A DNA stretch of 64,000 nucleotides from an uncultured Eubacteriales bacterium. Its GTDB lineage: Bacteria > Bacillota > Clostridia > Oscillospirales > Oscillospiraceae. Made by a program: the position numbers and the translations under genes. Positions within the stretch are counted from its first letter, which is position 1. Each line of letters opens with the position of its first letter. Location: positions 101,145 through 165,144 of the forward strand of contig UQUO01000003.1 of NCBI GenBank assembly GCA_900544295.1, read 5' to 3'. This document shows positions 41,416 through 50,694 of the stretch, piece after piece. The notes under the pieces were generated by a model, which did not search any database, was not told the DNA's origin, and was given only the letters and a program-made list of their open reading frames with translations.

Positions 41416-42200
41416 TGGACAACCTTACCTATTGGCAGACTCGTACACTTAGGACACAAGAGAGGCTTGCCAAAAAGACTGAGAGTGATGTCAAAAAACA
41501 GTTGGTAAAGTATTATCGTAAATCCGCAGAGCGGATTATCAAAGATTTTGAGGCGTTATATGACAAAATCCAGGCAATGAAGGACGCTGGCAAGGAACCA
41601 ACCCCAGCAGATTTATATAGGCTTGATAAATATTGGGAAATGCAAGGACAGCTCCAACATGAGCTTCAACGCCTTGGCGATAAGAGCATGGCGTATATGC
41701 AGAAACGCTTTTTGGAGCAGTACATGGATGTGTACAAGTCCGTGAGCCTCCCAAGCCAAGTTATGTTTGCCACTATGGATAAGGCACAGGCGCAGCAGTT
41801 GATTAACTCTATCTGGTGTGCTGATGGCAAGTCATGGAGTGAGCGTATTTGGGATAATACCAAACTGTTGGGAGAGACATTGAATGAAGAGCTTGTGCAT
41901 TGTGTAGTGACTGGCAAGAAAACAAGCGAGTTAAAGAAACTGTTGCAAGAGAAATTCAACACAAACCATTACTGCGCTGACAGAATCGCACGGACTGAGA
42001 TTGCACACATCAATACACAAGCGGCACAACAGCGATATAAGGATTATGGGGTTAAAGAGGTTGAGGTATGGGCTGACAAGGATGAGCGGCGTTGTGAAAT
42101 CTGCGGTAAGCTCCACAAAAAGCGCTACCCAGTAGATGGCCGGATGCCTGTTCCAGTACATCCCAACTGTCGATGCACCATAATCCCAGTAATTGAATAA
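41415..42200 (+). CDS. Minor head protein (Mu gpF/SPP1 gp7-like)
   Basis: A 261-aa protein with a helical N-terminal half. The C-terminal phage Mu protein-F-like domain is recognisable from ADRIARTEIAHINTQAAQQR and the cysteine pair of ERRCEICGKLHKKRYPV, ending PVHPNCRCTIIPV. Such proteins sit with the portal inside the procapsid. A short terminator-like hairpin follows. Confidence 0.88.
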   Translation: MDNLTYWQTRTLRTQERLAKKTESDVKKQLVKYYRKSAERIIKDFEALYDKIQAMKDAGKEPTPADLYRLDKYWEMQGQLQHELQRLGDKSMAYMQKRFLEQYMDVYKSVSLPSQVMFATMDKAQAQQLINSIWCADGKSWSERIWDNTKLLGETLNEELVHCVVTGKKTSELKKLLQEKFNTNHYCADRIARTEIAHINTQAAQQRYKDYGVKEVEVWADKDERRCEICGKLHKKRYPVDGRMPVPVHPNCRCTIIPVIE

Positions 42201-42208
42201 TCAGCAAG

Positions 42209-42236
42209 GAGATAGGCTTTACAGTCTATCTCTTTT
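42209..42236 (+). terminator. Hairpin between minor head and scaffold genes
   Basis: A 7-bp stem GAGATAG (42209-42215) with CTATCTC (42226-42232) followed by TTTT. Probably a partial terminator, adjusting portal and capsid transcript levels. Confidence 0.6.
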
Positions 42237-42321
42237 GTCATTTAGGGGGTTGGACGCTAACTAACAACCTACAAGATTTGTCAAGGGGCGCTCGTGAGGC
42301 GCAACTTAGGAGGTAATTTTA

Positions 42322-42894
42322 ATGGCTGAAAATATTGAAAACACCGGTGTTGTAACTGAGGCTCAGACTACCGAGACTCAGACTGAGGAAACCAAAACCT
42401 ACACTCAGGAGGAAGTGCTTGCACTACTCCAGAGCGAGACTGATAAGCGTGTCTCTCAGGCATTGAAAACGCAGCAAAAGAAATATGAAAAGCAACTCTC
42501 CCTGTCGAAGCTGGACGGTGATGAGAGGGCTAAGGCCGAAAAGGACAACCGCATTGCAGAGCTGGAGGAACAGCTTGCCGCATTTCAGATTGAGCGTAAC
42601 CGCTCCGAGCTGAAGAGCGTTTTGTCAAGCCGTGGACTGAGCGCCGAGTTTGCTGATATTATCAGCATTTCTGATGATATTGAGGCTTCTCAGGCCAATA
42701 TCGACAAGCTGGACAAGCTGTTTAAGGCCGCTGTCAAGGCGGAAGTGGAAAAGAGACTGGCTGGCAATGCTCCCAAGGCAAACACCACTACTTCTGGTGA
42801 GATTACCAAGGAGAGCGCCAAAAAGATGAGTTTGGCCGAAATCAATGAGCTTGCGGAGAAAAACCCGGAGCTTTATGCCAAGCTCTTCAACTGA
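42322..42894 (+). CDS. Phage scaffolding protein (DUF4355-like)
   Basis: A 190-aa, highly charged helical protein. A Thr/Glu-rich start is followed by YTQEEVLALLQSETDKRVSQALKTQQKKYEKQL, a long coiled coil, and a SLAEINELAEKNPELYAKLFN end. The composition and its place immediately before the major capsid gene are those of siphophage scaffolds, which template the procapsid and then leave. AGGAGGTAAT precedes ATG 42322. Confidence 0.88.
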   Translation: MAENIENTGVVTEAQTTETQTEETKTYTQEEVLALLQSETDKRVSQALKTQQKKYEKQLSLSKLDGDERAKAEKDNRIAELEEQLAAFQIERNRSELKSVLSSRGLSAEFADIISISDDIEASQANIDKLDKLFKAAVKAEVEKRLAGNAPKANTTTSGEITKESAKKMSLAEINELAEKNPELYAKLFN

Positions 42895-42916
42895 TTTATA
42901 TTGGAGGTAAATAATT

Positions 42917-43702
42917 ATGGCTAACACTGTTTTTGCTAATAAGGTTATCGAAGCTAAGGCTAAGGATTTGCTGACTACTGCTGTCAATACCCGTTCCCTG
43001 ATGACGGTTGACAACTCTCTGGCTCAGAATCCCGGTATGACTAAGACTATCAATGTCTACACCTACTCTGGCACTGCTGAGGAACTGTCCGCTGGTGTGG
43101 GTAATACCACTTCTGCCCGTGGTAAGATTACTTACGCTGGCACTGACTACACCGTGAAGATGGTGCAGCAGGCTTTTGATTATCTGGATGAGGACTTTAT
43201 GAAGGATAACACCATCGTTGACAATATGCTCAAGGGCGCAAATCAGGTGATGGTGAACAAGATGACTGCTGACTTCATTACCGAGTGCGGTAAGGCCACT
43301 CTGAGTTCTGAGTTCACCAACTTTGGCTATGATGCCATTGTTGACGGTATCTCTACTCTTAACCTGGAGGACGAGAGCAAGCTGTTCCTTGTCATTCCTA
43401 ACGCTTGGAAAGCCTCTCTGCGTAAGGATGCGGATTACAAGGCCGCTCAGATGGGACAGGTTATCTACAACGGCCAGGTTGGTACTATCTGCGGTATCCC
43501 TGTGATTTGCACCAAGGCTCTGACTGATAAGGCTTATGTTATGACTAACGAGGCTGTCAAGCTCTTTATGAAGAAGGACGTTGAGGTTGAGCAGGACAGA
43601 GACGCTGACAAGCGTACCAACAGTGTGTATCTGCGTACTGCTTACATCTGCGCTCTGGTTGACGCAACCAAGATTTGTGAGCTTTCCAAGAAAGCTGCTT
43701 GA
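42917..43702 (+). CDS. Major capsid protein
   Basis: A 261-aa protein of the small HK97-fold class: NTVFANKVIEAKAKDLLTTA, DNSLAQNPGMTKTINVYTYSG, DYTVKMVQQAFDYLDEDFM and FLVIPNAWKASLRKDADYK. Codon use is the most host-like of the prophage, consistent with high expression. TTGGAGGTAAAT precedes the ATG. There is no prohead protease gene, in line with scaffold-dependent assembly. Confidence 0.9.
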   Translation: MANTVFANKVIEAKAKDLLTTAVNTRSLMTVDNSLAQNPGMTKTINVYTYSGTAEELSAGVGNTTSARGKITYAGTDYTVKMVQQAFDYLDEDFMKDNTIVDNMLKGANQVMVNKMTADFITECGKATLSSEFTNFGYDAIVDGISTLNLEDESKLFLVIPNAWKASLRKDADYKAAQMGQVIYNGQVGTICGIPVICTKALTDKAYVMTNEAVKLFMKKDVEVEQDRDADKRTNSVYLRTAYICALVDATKICELSKKAA

Positions 43703-43775
43703 TTTCATAGTTCCCAAAAGTGCGGGGGTGGGGGCTGTTCCCTGTCCCCGCACATGATTTAAGGAGGGATTGACT

Positions 43776-44072
43776 ATGATTGACGAAATTAAAGTTATGC
43801 TTGGCGAAGCAAGCGAAAACTTCACAGACGCTCAAATTGGCCTTGCTCTGAAACACGCTTTGGCAGAAGTCGAGGCATATTGCAATCGCAAGGTAGATTA
43901 TGAGCTGCAAATTTGTGCTGAAAAGATTGCGGTTATCAAACTGAATCGAATGAATACGGAGGGGCTTGCTTCTCAGTCTTACAGCGGAGTGAGTGAGAGC
44001 TATATTGACGGCTATCCTGCGGACATTCAAGCCGTACTGGATAGGAAACGCAAGATTACAGTATTGGGGTGA
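43776..44072 (+). CDS. Head-tail connector (gp6/gp15-like)
   Basis: A 98-aa helical protein (IDEIKVMLGEASENFTDAQIGLAL, then EVEAYCNRKVDYELQICAEKIAVIKLNRMNTEGLASQSYSGVSESY). This is the pattern of the first connector below the portal in HK97/SPP1-type phages. ATG 43776 has AAGGAGGGATT upstream; TTG 43770 is less likely. It is followed by a small stopper gene. Confidence 0.82.
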   Translation: MIDEIKVMLGEASENFTDAQIGLALKHALAEVEAYCNRKVDYELQICAEKIAVIKLNRMNTEGLASQSYSGVSESYIDGYPADIQAVLDRKRKITVLG

Positions 44073-44076
44073 TTGC

Positions 44077-44364
44077 ATGATTGGTGTATCTATGCGTCTT
44101 TATGACTACTACACCTATGGGGACGATGACGGCTACGGCCAGCCCACACTTTCACCCACGGTACAAGGAACTGTAAAGATGGCGATTTTTGTTACTTCGC
44201 AAACCATCCAAGACAATATCAACTACAAGGACGCAGCCTACATTGGCCTGACACACGCTGACATGGATGACACCTATGTTATCCAGTATGGCGACAAAAA
44301 GCTGAAAGTGCTTTATGTGCAGACACAAGGGCGATTCCACCAGATTTTCATGGGGGAATTGTAA
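44077..44364 (+). CDS. Head completion/stopper protein
   Basis: A 95-aa strand-rich protein (GVSMRLYDYYTYGDDDGYGQP ... VQGTVKMAIFVTSQTIQDNI ... KKLKVLYVQTQGRFHQIFMGEL). In order and size it equals the stopper (SPP1 gp16-like) that closes the capsid before tail joining. I start at ATG 44077, just after the preceding gene; a longer frame would overlap it. The last base of the stop is the first base of the next start. Confidence 0.75.
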   Translation: MIGVSMRLYDYYTYGDDDGYGQPTLSPTVQGTVKMAIFVTSQTIQDNINYKDAAYIGLTHADMDDTYVIQYGDKKLKVLYVQTQGRFHQIFMGEL

Positions 44365-44786
44365 TGGCGATTAAATTCGAGGGGTTAGAAAATGTCTTGG
44401 ACGGGATTGAGAAGATTGGCGATACCAGCAGACTTGAAGGGGCAATCGGTAAGGCTTGTGCGCTCGTTGAGGCTGAGGCCAAAAAGAAAGCCCCGAAAGA
44501 CACGGGAGCGCTCAGACGCAGTATTACCAGTAAGGTTGATACCAGCGGGAGTGACATCGTGGGCATTGTCTACACTCCCCTTGAATATGCGCCTTATGTT
44601 GAATACGGTACTGGGCTTTTTGCAGAAGAGAGAGGCCGTAAGGATGTGCCGTGGTGTTATCAGGACGATAAGGGTAACTGGCATACCACATCCGGGCAGA
44701 AGCCGCAACCGTTTATGCGTCCAGCGCTAAATGAAAACCGTGAAAAAATCGCACAACTGATTAAGGAGGGCATCAGCGATGATTGA
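44364..44786 (+). CDS. Tail-joining protein, HK97 gp10-like
   Basis: A 140-aa protein with KFEGLENVLDGIEKI at the start and KKAPKDTGALRRSI, the hallmark of the HK97 gp10/SPP1 gp17 family. VYTPLEYAPYVEYGTG and PQPFMRPALNENREKI follow. These proteins complete the tail end that binds the head. Overlaps of 1 nt upstream and 8 nt downstream indicate coupling. Confidence 0.88.
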   Translation: MAIKFEGLENVLDGIEKIGDTSRLEGAIGKACALVEAEAKKKAPKDTGALRRSITSKVDTSGSDIVGIVYTPLEYAPYVEYGTGLFAEERGRKDVPWCYQDDKGNWHTTSGQKPQPFMRPALNENREKIAQLIKEGISDD

Positions 44787-45123
44787 CTATCACACTCAGT
44801 TGGTTGCCGCCCTTAGTAGTGTGCTTCCAACACATTATGAAATGACGCTGAAAAGCGGTACGAAAGTACCCTGTATCAGCTACATGGAGATGAACAATTA
44901 TTCATCTGCAAATGGCGATACGCTTGGATACAGCTACATTAGCTACCAAGTTAAGGTTTGGGCTAATGACATCGCTACTATCCAGAAGTACGCAACACAA
45001 GTTGATGCAGTTCTCCGTCCGATTGGATTTACGAGAATTTCAAGCGGAGAACTGTACGACAACAACAGCACAATGATTCAAAAGGTAATGACTTTTGAGG
45101 CATTGGCTTCTGAACAATATTAA
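44779..45123 (+). CDS. Tail completion/terminator protein
   Basis: A 114-aa protein (IDYHTQLVAALSSVLPTHYEM ... YISYQVKVWANDIATIQKYATQVDAVLRPIGFTRIS). The pattern matches lambda gpU/SPP1 gp17.1-type tail terminators, which stop tail-tube growth. It overlaps the gp10-like gene and precedes the major tail gene. Confidence 0.8.
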   Translation: MIDYHTQLVAALSSVLPTHYEMTLKSGTKVPCISYMEMNNYSSANGDTLGYSYISYQVKVWANDIATIQKYATQVDAVLRPIGFTRISSGELYDNNSTMIQKVMTFEALASEQY

Positions 45124-45137
45124 GGAGGTAAATAACT

Positions 45138-45530
45138 ATGGCTGTTATTTCTAAGGGAATTAAACTCTCTTATAAGGCAAGCTCTGAGGCTCCCAGCTAT
45201 ACAGATTTGACTAATCTTCAGGACATTCCTGAGCTGGGTGGCACCAGTGAGTCTATTGAGATTACCACTCTGGACGATGCTGCCCATATGTACACTGACG
45301 GCATTCTGAATTATGGCGATAGCCTGTCTTTCACTTTCCTCTATGAGAAGGAACAGTTTGATACGCTAATGGCACTTACCGGCTCCATCGGGTGGCAGGT
45401 TACTCTGCCTGACGCTACCACTTGCACCTTTAGCGGCACCAGCTCTGTGCATCTGTCCGCTGTTGGTGTCAATGCCGCACTGACTTACATCCTGAGTGTT
45501 AAGCCCGACTCCGAGATGGTGTGGGCGTAA
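45138..45530 (+). CDS. Major tail protein
   Basis: A 130-aa strand-rich tube protein (AVISKGIKLSYKASSEAPSY, then QDIPELGGTSESIEITTLDDAAHMYTDGI). AAGGAGGTAAATAAC precedes the ATG. A strong hairpin follows, so the tube protein would be made in excess over downstream tail genes, as expected. Confidence 0.88.
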   Translation: MAVISKGIKLSYKASSEAPSYTDLTNLQDIPELGGTSESIEITTLDDAAHMYTDGILNYGDSLSFTFLYEKEQFDTLMALTGSIGWQVTLPDATTCTFSGTSSVHLSAVGVNAALTYILSVKPDSEMVWA

Positions 45531-45547
45531 CATACCCATTGATGGGG

Positions 45548-45584
45548 AGTGGGAGAGAGGTTATCTCTCTTCCTCTCTCTCACT
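45548..45584 (+). terminator. Hairpin after the major tail gene
   Basis: A 13-bp stem (45548-45560 with 45572-45584, one G-T pair) ends in CTTTAACTAAAAAAAA. It probably reduces but does not block read-through into the chaperone and tape-measure genes. Confidence 0.65.
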
Positions 45585-45613
45585 TTAACTAAAAAAAAGA
45601 GAGGTAATGAATT

Positions 45614-45952
45614 ATGTTATATGTTGATTTTACGGCTGGCAATAAAGACTACAAACTGAGAATTAACACCCGCAGCACCATTGCTCTGGAGAAACAGCTT
45701 GGCTGTAATCCTCTGGCTATTTTCGGTGACGGCGATAGACTTCCTACTATCACTGAGATGGTAAATATCCTGTATGCGTCTTTGCAGCAGCTCAACCACG
45801 GCGTTAGCCTGAATGACGCTTATGACATCTTCGATGCTTGGCTGGATGACGGTAATACCGCTACGGATTTTATTCCGATTATCCTGGACATTTACCGTGT
45901 GTCTGGATTGATTAGCAAGGATGCCAAGGAGGATAAAGGCGGAAAAAACTAA
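45614..45952 (+). CDS. Tail assembly chaperone (gpG-like)
   Basis: A 112-aa protein (LYVDFTAGNKDYKLRINTRS ... LEKQLGCNPLAIF ... GLISKDAKEDKGGKN). By position before the tape measure and by partner structure it is the gpG-type tail chaperone. The end of the gene carries A-AAA-AAC in the correct phase for -1 slippage, so a longer fusion with the following ORF is expected from some translation events. Confidence 0.85.
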   Translation: MLYVDFTAGNKDYKLRINTRSTIALEKQLGCNPLAIFGDGDRLPTITEMVNILYASLQQLNHGVSLNDAYDIFDAWLDDGNTATDFIPIILDIYRVSGLISKDAKEDKGGKN

Positions 45953-45980
45953 CGAGCGGGAGGACTAATAATCCCCCGCT
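45943..45980 (+). promoter_or_regulatory. Programmed -1 ribosomal frameshift signal
   Basis: The slippery heptamer AAAAAAC at 45943-45949 is read as GGA AAA AAC in the zero frame, directly before the TAA. A 5-nt spacer (45950-45954) is followed by a 6-bp hairpin AGCGGG (45955-45960) with CCCGCT (45975-45980). The next ORF lies in the -1 frame with no stop in between. Confidence 0.85.
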
Positions 45981-45981
45981 T

Positions 45982-46359
45982 ATGTTCTCAGATATTGTTT
46001 TCAGGTGGTTAGATGTTGCACTCGATTACGGTATTTCCGAGCATGATTTCTGGGAAATGACGATTGCGGAGCTGGAAAGAGCAATCAACAGCAAGAAAAG
46101 AGTCCAAAAGCGTGAGGCTCAGGAGAGGGCTTCTTTCGACTACATCCTTGCTGATTTGGTTGGAAGAAGTATCTCCAGAATTTATAACTCCACAAATAAT
46201 ATCCCAAGTATCAGTGAGGTTTACCCAACGCTCTTTGATTCTAAGGAGTACGAAGAGGCCAAGAGTGTAAAGCAAGATGAATTGTCAGCTCTGAGATTTA
46301 GACAATTTGCGCAGTCCTTCAACAAGAGATTCAAGGGGGTGAGCAATAAGGATGAATGA
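45982..46359 (+). CDS. Tail chaperone frameshift extension (gpT-like)
   Basis: A 125-aa ORF ([46 protein letters not shown]). It is in the -1 frame relative to the chaperone and open from the slippery site. There is no good Shine-Dalgarno before ATG 45982, so its main product is probably the C-terminal part of a gpGT-type fusion that binds the tape measure. A free form from ATG 45982 cannot be excluded. Its end overlaps the tape-measure start. Confidence 0.82.
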   Translation: MFSDIVFRWLDVALDYGISEHDFWEMTIAELERAINSKKRVQKREAQERASFDYILADLVGRSISRIYNSTNNIPSISEVYPTLFDSKEYEEAKSVKQDELSALRFRQFAQSFNKRFKGVSNKDE

Positions 46360-48682
46360 AGAGCTTAAAGTCATAATCACTGCTGAAATTGACAAACTTA
46401 AAAGCGCAATCAGTAACGCCAAGAGCGAAGTAGAAGGGTTTGTAAGCAAGAGCGGTGTATCCCTTGAGAAGTTTAGCACTGGATTCAGTAAAATTGGCGA
46501 TGCTGCTAAAACCGGCCTTAAAGTTGCCGCTGGTGCAGTTGCCGGTGCTGCTACGGCTCTTGTTGGCGCTACTGTCGCAACTGAAGAATACCGAGAAGCG
46601 CAAGCAAAACTTGTATCTGCATTTGAGGCGGCGGGTAGCTCTGCCACGGTTGCCAAGGATACATATAACGACTTGTATCGTGTACTTGGCGATGGTGATA
46701 CGGCAACAGAGGCCGCTAACCATCTTGCGAAACTGACTACGGAGCAAGAAGCCCTTAGCGAATGGACAAACATTTGCCAAGGCGTATACGCAACCTTTGG
46801 TGACAGTCTTCCAATCGAGGGATTGACGGAGGCGGCAAACGAAACCTCTAAAACAGGCACTTTGACTGGTTCTCTGGCCGACGCTCTTAACTGGGCTGGT
46901 GTTGCGGAAGAGGACTTCCAGGCAAAGCTCGATGCCTGTACAAGTTCAGCGGAGCGTGAGCAACTTATCAGAGAGACGCTGAATGGCATTTATGACGAAG
47001 CCGCCACTAAATATGAGGAAAATGCCGCTGGTATCCTTGCTCAGAACGAAGCAAACGCCAAGATGACTGAATCTATGGCGAAACTTGGTGAGGCCGTACA
47101 ACCAGTGCTGACGGCTCTCTCTGAGCTTGCAGCAGAGGTGATGGCTGAACTTGCTCCGCACATCCAGGAGGTTGCAGACAAGTATCTCCCGTCCATTAAA
47201 GAAGCGCTTTCTGGTGTTGGTGACGCTATCGGTACGGTTATCGGCTGGATTGCCGACAACTGGACGCTGGTTTCTACCATTGCCACTATCGTTGCCGGTA
47301 TTGCTGTTGCCATTTCTGCTGTGTCAACTGCGCTTGGTATATATAACACTGTAATGGCTGTTACAGCAGTTGTATCTGCGCCTGTTATTGGCATCATTGC
47401 CGCTGTTGTGGCTGGTATCGCCGCCCTGGTTGCCGCTATCGTCCTTTGTGTCCAACACTGGGATGAAATTAAGGCCAAAACCAAGGAAGTTTGGGATGCC
47501 ATTGTCGGTTGGGTTACTGCCGCCGTTGATAAGGTTAAGGAAGTATTCAATAACATGAAGGAGGCAATCTCCAACACCATCGACAAAATTAAGACTGTTG
47601 TTTCTGAAAAATGGAACGCAATCAAAGATGCGGTTTCCAATACAGTCGAAAATATCAAAACCGCTGTTACAAATAAATGGAACGCAATCAAAGACGGCGT
47701 TTCTAAGACAGTCGATAACATCAAGACTGCTGTTTCCAATAAGTGGAACGATATTAAGACATCGGTTTCAAACACGGTTGATAATATCAAAACTACCGTA
47801 TCCGAGAAATGGAACTCAATCAAGACTACGGTTGGCAATGTCGTAGACAATATCAAAACTGCTGTGTCTGAGAAGTGGAATGCAATCAAGACTACGGTTG
47901 GTACAGTTGCTACAAATATCAAGGACACTGTTTCTGAGAAGTTCAACCAAGTCAAAGAAACTATGGGTACTGTGATGCAGGCCGCAAAGGACACCATTTC
48001 CGAAAAGCTCAATAATATCAAGGCGGCTTATGAGGAACACGGTGGCGGCGTTAAGGGTATTGTTGCTGCATCTATGGAGGCCATTAAGGGTTATTACTCT
48101 GCTGGATACACCTTCATTGATAACCTTACCAACGGAAAGCTCTCTGCTATGGTTGATACCATTAAGAGCAAACTTGAAAGCGCAAAGAACACCGTCTCTA
48201 ATATTTTGAATGCTATCAAAGATAAATTCAGCAGTATTTTTGAAAGCGCAAAAAATATTGTCTCTAACGCAATCGAAAAGATTAAGGGCTTCTTCAACTT
48301 TAAGTGGGAGTTGCCTAAAATCAAGCTCCCACACTTCTCTATTACCGGCAAGTTTAGTTTGAACCCTCCACAAATACCCAAATTCTCCGTGGAGTGGTAT
48401 AAGCTGGGCGGTGTCTTTGATGAGCCGACTTTGTTTGGCTATGGCGACGGTAAGATTGGCGGATTGGGAGAGGACGGAGCTGAAGCTATCGTTCCGCTGG
48501 AGAGAAACACTGCATGGCTTGACAGGCTGGCAGAAATGTTGAATGACAAGATGGGTAGGAATGATGGCGGCGCTCGTGACATTATCCTGCAAGTTGATGG
48601 CAAAACTTTTGGCAAAATCAGCGTGGACAGCATTAACGATTTGACAAGGCAAACAGGGAGTTTGCCGTTAAAACTTGTGTAA
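46352..48682 (+). CDS. Tape measure protein
   Basis: A 776-aa tail-length ruler. A helical N-terminal part ([23 protein letters not shown]) is followed by alanine-rich hydrophobic segments around residues 295-375. About six 22-residue tandem repeats of the form [22 protein letters not shown] come next (bases about 47600-48010). It ends in [28 protein letters not shown], the usual tape-measure C-terminal block. Extra or missing repeats would change tail length in steps. No lysozyme or peptidase domain was noticed. Confidence 0.92.
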   Translation: MNEELKVIITAEIDKLKSAISNAKSEVEGFVSKSGVSLEKFSTGFSKIGDAAKTGLKVAAGAVAGAATALVGATVATEEYREAQAKLVSAFEAAGSSATVAKDTYNDLYRVLGDGDTATEAANHLAKLTTEQEALSEWTNICQGVYATFGDSLPIEGLTEAANETSKTGTLTGSLADALNWAGVAEEDFQAKLDACTSSAEREQLIRETLNGIYDEAATKYEENAAGILAQNEANAKMTESMAKLGEAVQPVLTALSELAAEVMAELAPHIQEVADKYLPSIKEALSGVGDAIGTVIGWIADNWTLVSTIATIVAGIAVAISAVSTALGIYNTVMAVTAVVSAPVIGIIAAVVAGIAALVAAIVLCVQHWDEIKAKTKEVWDAIVGWVTAAVDKVKEVFNNMKEAISNTIDKIKTVVSEKWNAIKDAVSNTVENIKTAVTNKWNAIKDGVSKTVDNIKTAVSNKWNDIKTSVSNTVDNIKTTVSEKWNSIKTTVGNVVDNIKTAVSEKWNAIKTTVGTVATNIKDTVSEKFNQVKETMGTVMQAAKDTISEKLNNIKAAYEEHGGGVKGIVAASMEAIKGYYSAGYTFIDNLTNGKLSAMVDTIKSKLESAKNTVSNILNAIKDKFSSIFESAKNIVSNAIEKIKGFFNFKWELPKIKLPHFSITGKFSLNPPQIPKFSVEWYKLGGVFDEPTLFGYGDGKIGGLGEDGAEAIVPLERNTAWLDRLAEMLNDKMGRNDGGARDIILQVDGKTFGKISVDSINDLTRQTGSLPLKLV

Positions 48683-48697
48683 AGGAGGTGGAAACAC

Positions 48698-49054
48698 TTG
48701 GCCTATTTTAAGATTGGTGATGTGGACTTCTCAGCCTATGTGAATGCTCTGAAAGTCACAAACAGTCGCAATTATACGGCGCTCACTAATGCGAATGGGG
48801 ATACGGTTGTTGACTACATCAACACCAAGCGAACCCTTGAGGTAGGGATTATTCCTCTGGACGATACGGCTATGGTAGCTCTCCAGAATGCCATTGATGA
48901 CTTCAATGTTTCCATTTCCTTTCGCAATCCAAAAACAAATGTTTTAGAGACAGATGTTGACTGCATTATCCCGACTGAGACAGTCGAGTATTACACAATT
49001 CAAGTTGGAAAGGTTATGTATAAGGCATTTGTCCTGCAATTCATTGAACTGTAA
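48698..49054 (+). CDS. Small tail protein, distal-tail position
   Basis: A 118-aa strand-rich protein (AYFKIGDVDFSAYVNALKV ... TKRTLEVGIIPLDDTAMVAL ... VMYKAFVLQFIEL). It sits between tape measure and tail-tip protein, the place of the distal tail or adaptor component. TTG 48698 follows AAAGGAGGTGGAAAC. Short compared with full Dit proteins (about 250 aa), so it may be a reduced form. Confidence 0.7.
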   Translation: MAYFKIGDVDFSAYVNALKVTNSRNYTALTNANGDTVVDYINTKRTLEVGIIPLDDTAMVALQNAIDDFNVSISFRNPKTNVLETDVDCIIPTETVEYYTIQVGKVMYKAFVLQFIEL

Positions 49055-49066
49055 GGAGAGGATATT

Positions 49067-50683
49067 ATGATTTCAGCGTCTACCAACATTGTGAATATGA
49101 TTGACTATCCTGTAAGAAAGATTACTGCCAGGGTGGAGGTTTACAACGCCTCTGCCCTGGTGGACACTTTCACTTACAGCGATAAGCTGATTAGTGTAAA
49201 TATTGAGAGAGTCTGCGAAGAGGGTAAATTCTTTGGCTTTGGAATTTGCCAAAAATTGAATGTAAAAATCTTGGACAGCAACCGTGAAGTTGACTACCTT
49301 ACCACGCAGCACAGCATTAAGATTGCGTTTGGTACGGGCAGTGAGTATGTATATACCACACCAACATTCTATGTCACCCAGTCACGGCGGGACGAGAATA
49401 CCAACGAGCTTACTATCTACGGGTATGATTTGATTTATGACGCTTCGGCACGGTACACCAGCGAGCTTCAAATTTCTGCGCCTTATAGTCCGTTGGACTT
49501 GGCCGCTGTTTGTGCTACCACTCTGGGAGCGGCAGGAACCGACATTAAAGGGCTTGGGAGCACTGAAACCTGCTTTGAGAAAGTGTATGCAGGTGGAGCC
49601 AACTTTGAGGGTACAGAGAGCCTTAGAGACGCACTGAATGACATTGCAGAGGCTACGCAGACAATCTATTATGTCGATGCAAATAACAAGCTTGTGTTTA
49701 AGCGTTTGGGTAAGGATGCCGCCGCTGATTTGAGTATCACTAAGGCCAAGTACACCACCCTGGATAGCTCTAACAGCCGTAGGCTTGCTACCATCTTCCA
49801 TGTCACAGAGCTGGGCAACAATATCTCCGCTTCAACTACGCAAACTGGTAGTACACAGTATGTCAGAGACAATGCGTTTTGGACTATGCTGGAAGACGAT
49901 GAGGTTGCCACACTGGTTGAGGATGCGGTTGTTGCCGTGGGCGGTTTAACTATCAATCAGTTTGAATGCTCTTGGCGGGGTAATTTCTTACTGGAAATCG
50001 GTGACAAAATTGCATTGACAACTAAGGATGATAGCACTGTCATGTCATTTGTACTGGATGACACGATTGAATATAACGGGGCTTTTTCTGAGGAAACCAG
50101 TTTCAAATATGATGACGATGAAGCGGAAACGGCTGATAACCCGTCTTCCCTGGGGGATGTGCTGAAACAGACTTACGCCAAGGTTGACAAGGCCGAAAAG
50201 CAAATTGAGCTGGTTGCCGGTGATGTAGAGGAAAACAGCAGTAAGATTTCTTCTATTGCTCTTGACACCGATTCCATTATCGCAAGCGTTGAGGAAATCA
50301 ACAAGAATACCAATAACCGGCTTGACGCAACCGATGAGAGTATCGTGTCCCTTACCGAGAGGCTTAACGCCACTGTATCAAGTGACGCTCTGGACATTAG
50401 AATCCAAGAGGTACTTAATAACGGTGTTACAAATATCACGACTGAGCGAGGATTTACTTTTAATGACGATGGCTTAACCGTCTCCCATAGCGACAGCGAT
50501 ATGACTACGCTTGTTACAGAGGACGGTATGACTGTTTCCAAGGGGAGCCAGGTAATGTTGACGGCAAACAATCAAGGCGTAAATGCTGCTAACCTACACG
50601 CCAATACATACCTCATCGTTGGTGAGTATAGCCGCTTTGAGGATTACGGCAACGGACGAACAGGTTGCTTCTGGGTTGGATAA
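49067..50683 (+). CDS. Tail-tip/hub protein (Tal-like)
   Basis: A 538-aa protein. The first 350 residues or so form a strand-rich hub with blocks VYTTPTFYVTQSRRDENTNELTIYGYDLIYDA and FECSWRGNFLLEIGDKIAL, as in gp27/Tal-like hubs. The C-terminal part is helical and coiled (YAKVDKAEKQIELVAGDVEE ... SLTERLNATVSSDALDIRIQEVL). It ends in a fibre-type module. No peptidase motif is evident, so I do not call it an endopeptidase. AGGAGAGGATATT precedes ATG 49067. Confidence 0.8.
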   Translation: MISASTNIVNMIDYPVRKITARVEVYNASALVDTFTYSDKLISVNIERVCEEGKFFGFGICQKLNVKILDSNREVDYLTTQHSIKIAFGTGSEYVYTTPTFYVTQSRRDENTNELTIYGYDLIYDASARYTSELQISAPYSPLDLAAVCATTLGAAGTDIKGLGSTETCFEKVYAGGANFEGTESLRDALNDIAEATQTIYYVDANNKLVFKRLGKDAAADLSITKAKYTTLDSSNSRRLATIFHVTELGNNISASTTQTGSTQYVRDNAFWTMLEDDEVATLVEDAVVAVGGLTINQFECSWRGNFLLEIGDKIALTTKDDSTVMSFVLDDTIEYNGAFSEETSFKYDDDEAETADNPSSLGDVLKQTYAKVDKAEKQIELVAGDVEENSSKISSIALDTDSIIASVEEINKNTNNRLDATDESIVSLTERLNATVSSDALDIRIQEVLNNGVTNITTERGFTFNDDGLTVSHSDSDMTTLVTEDGMTVSKGSQVMLTANNQGVNAANLHANTYLIVGEYSRFEDYGNGRTGCFWVG

Positions 50684-50694
50684 GGAGGAATAAT

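Noticed and set aside
47041..48021. A 326-aa minus-strand frame in the tape measure
   Set aside because: Produced by the tandem repeats of the tape-measure gene; the translation is repetitive and Leu/Ser-rich.
49067..50683. Tail endopeptidase or lysin activity in the hub protein
   Set aside because: I looked for a peptidase or lysozyme motif to account for the missing endolysin and found none.
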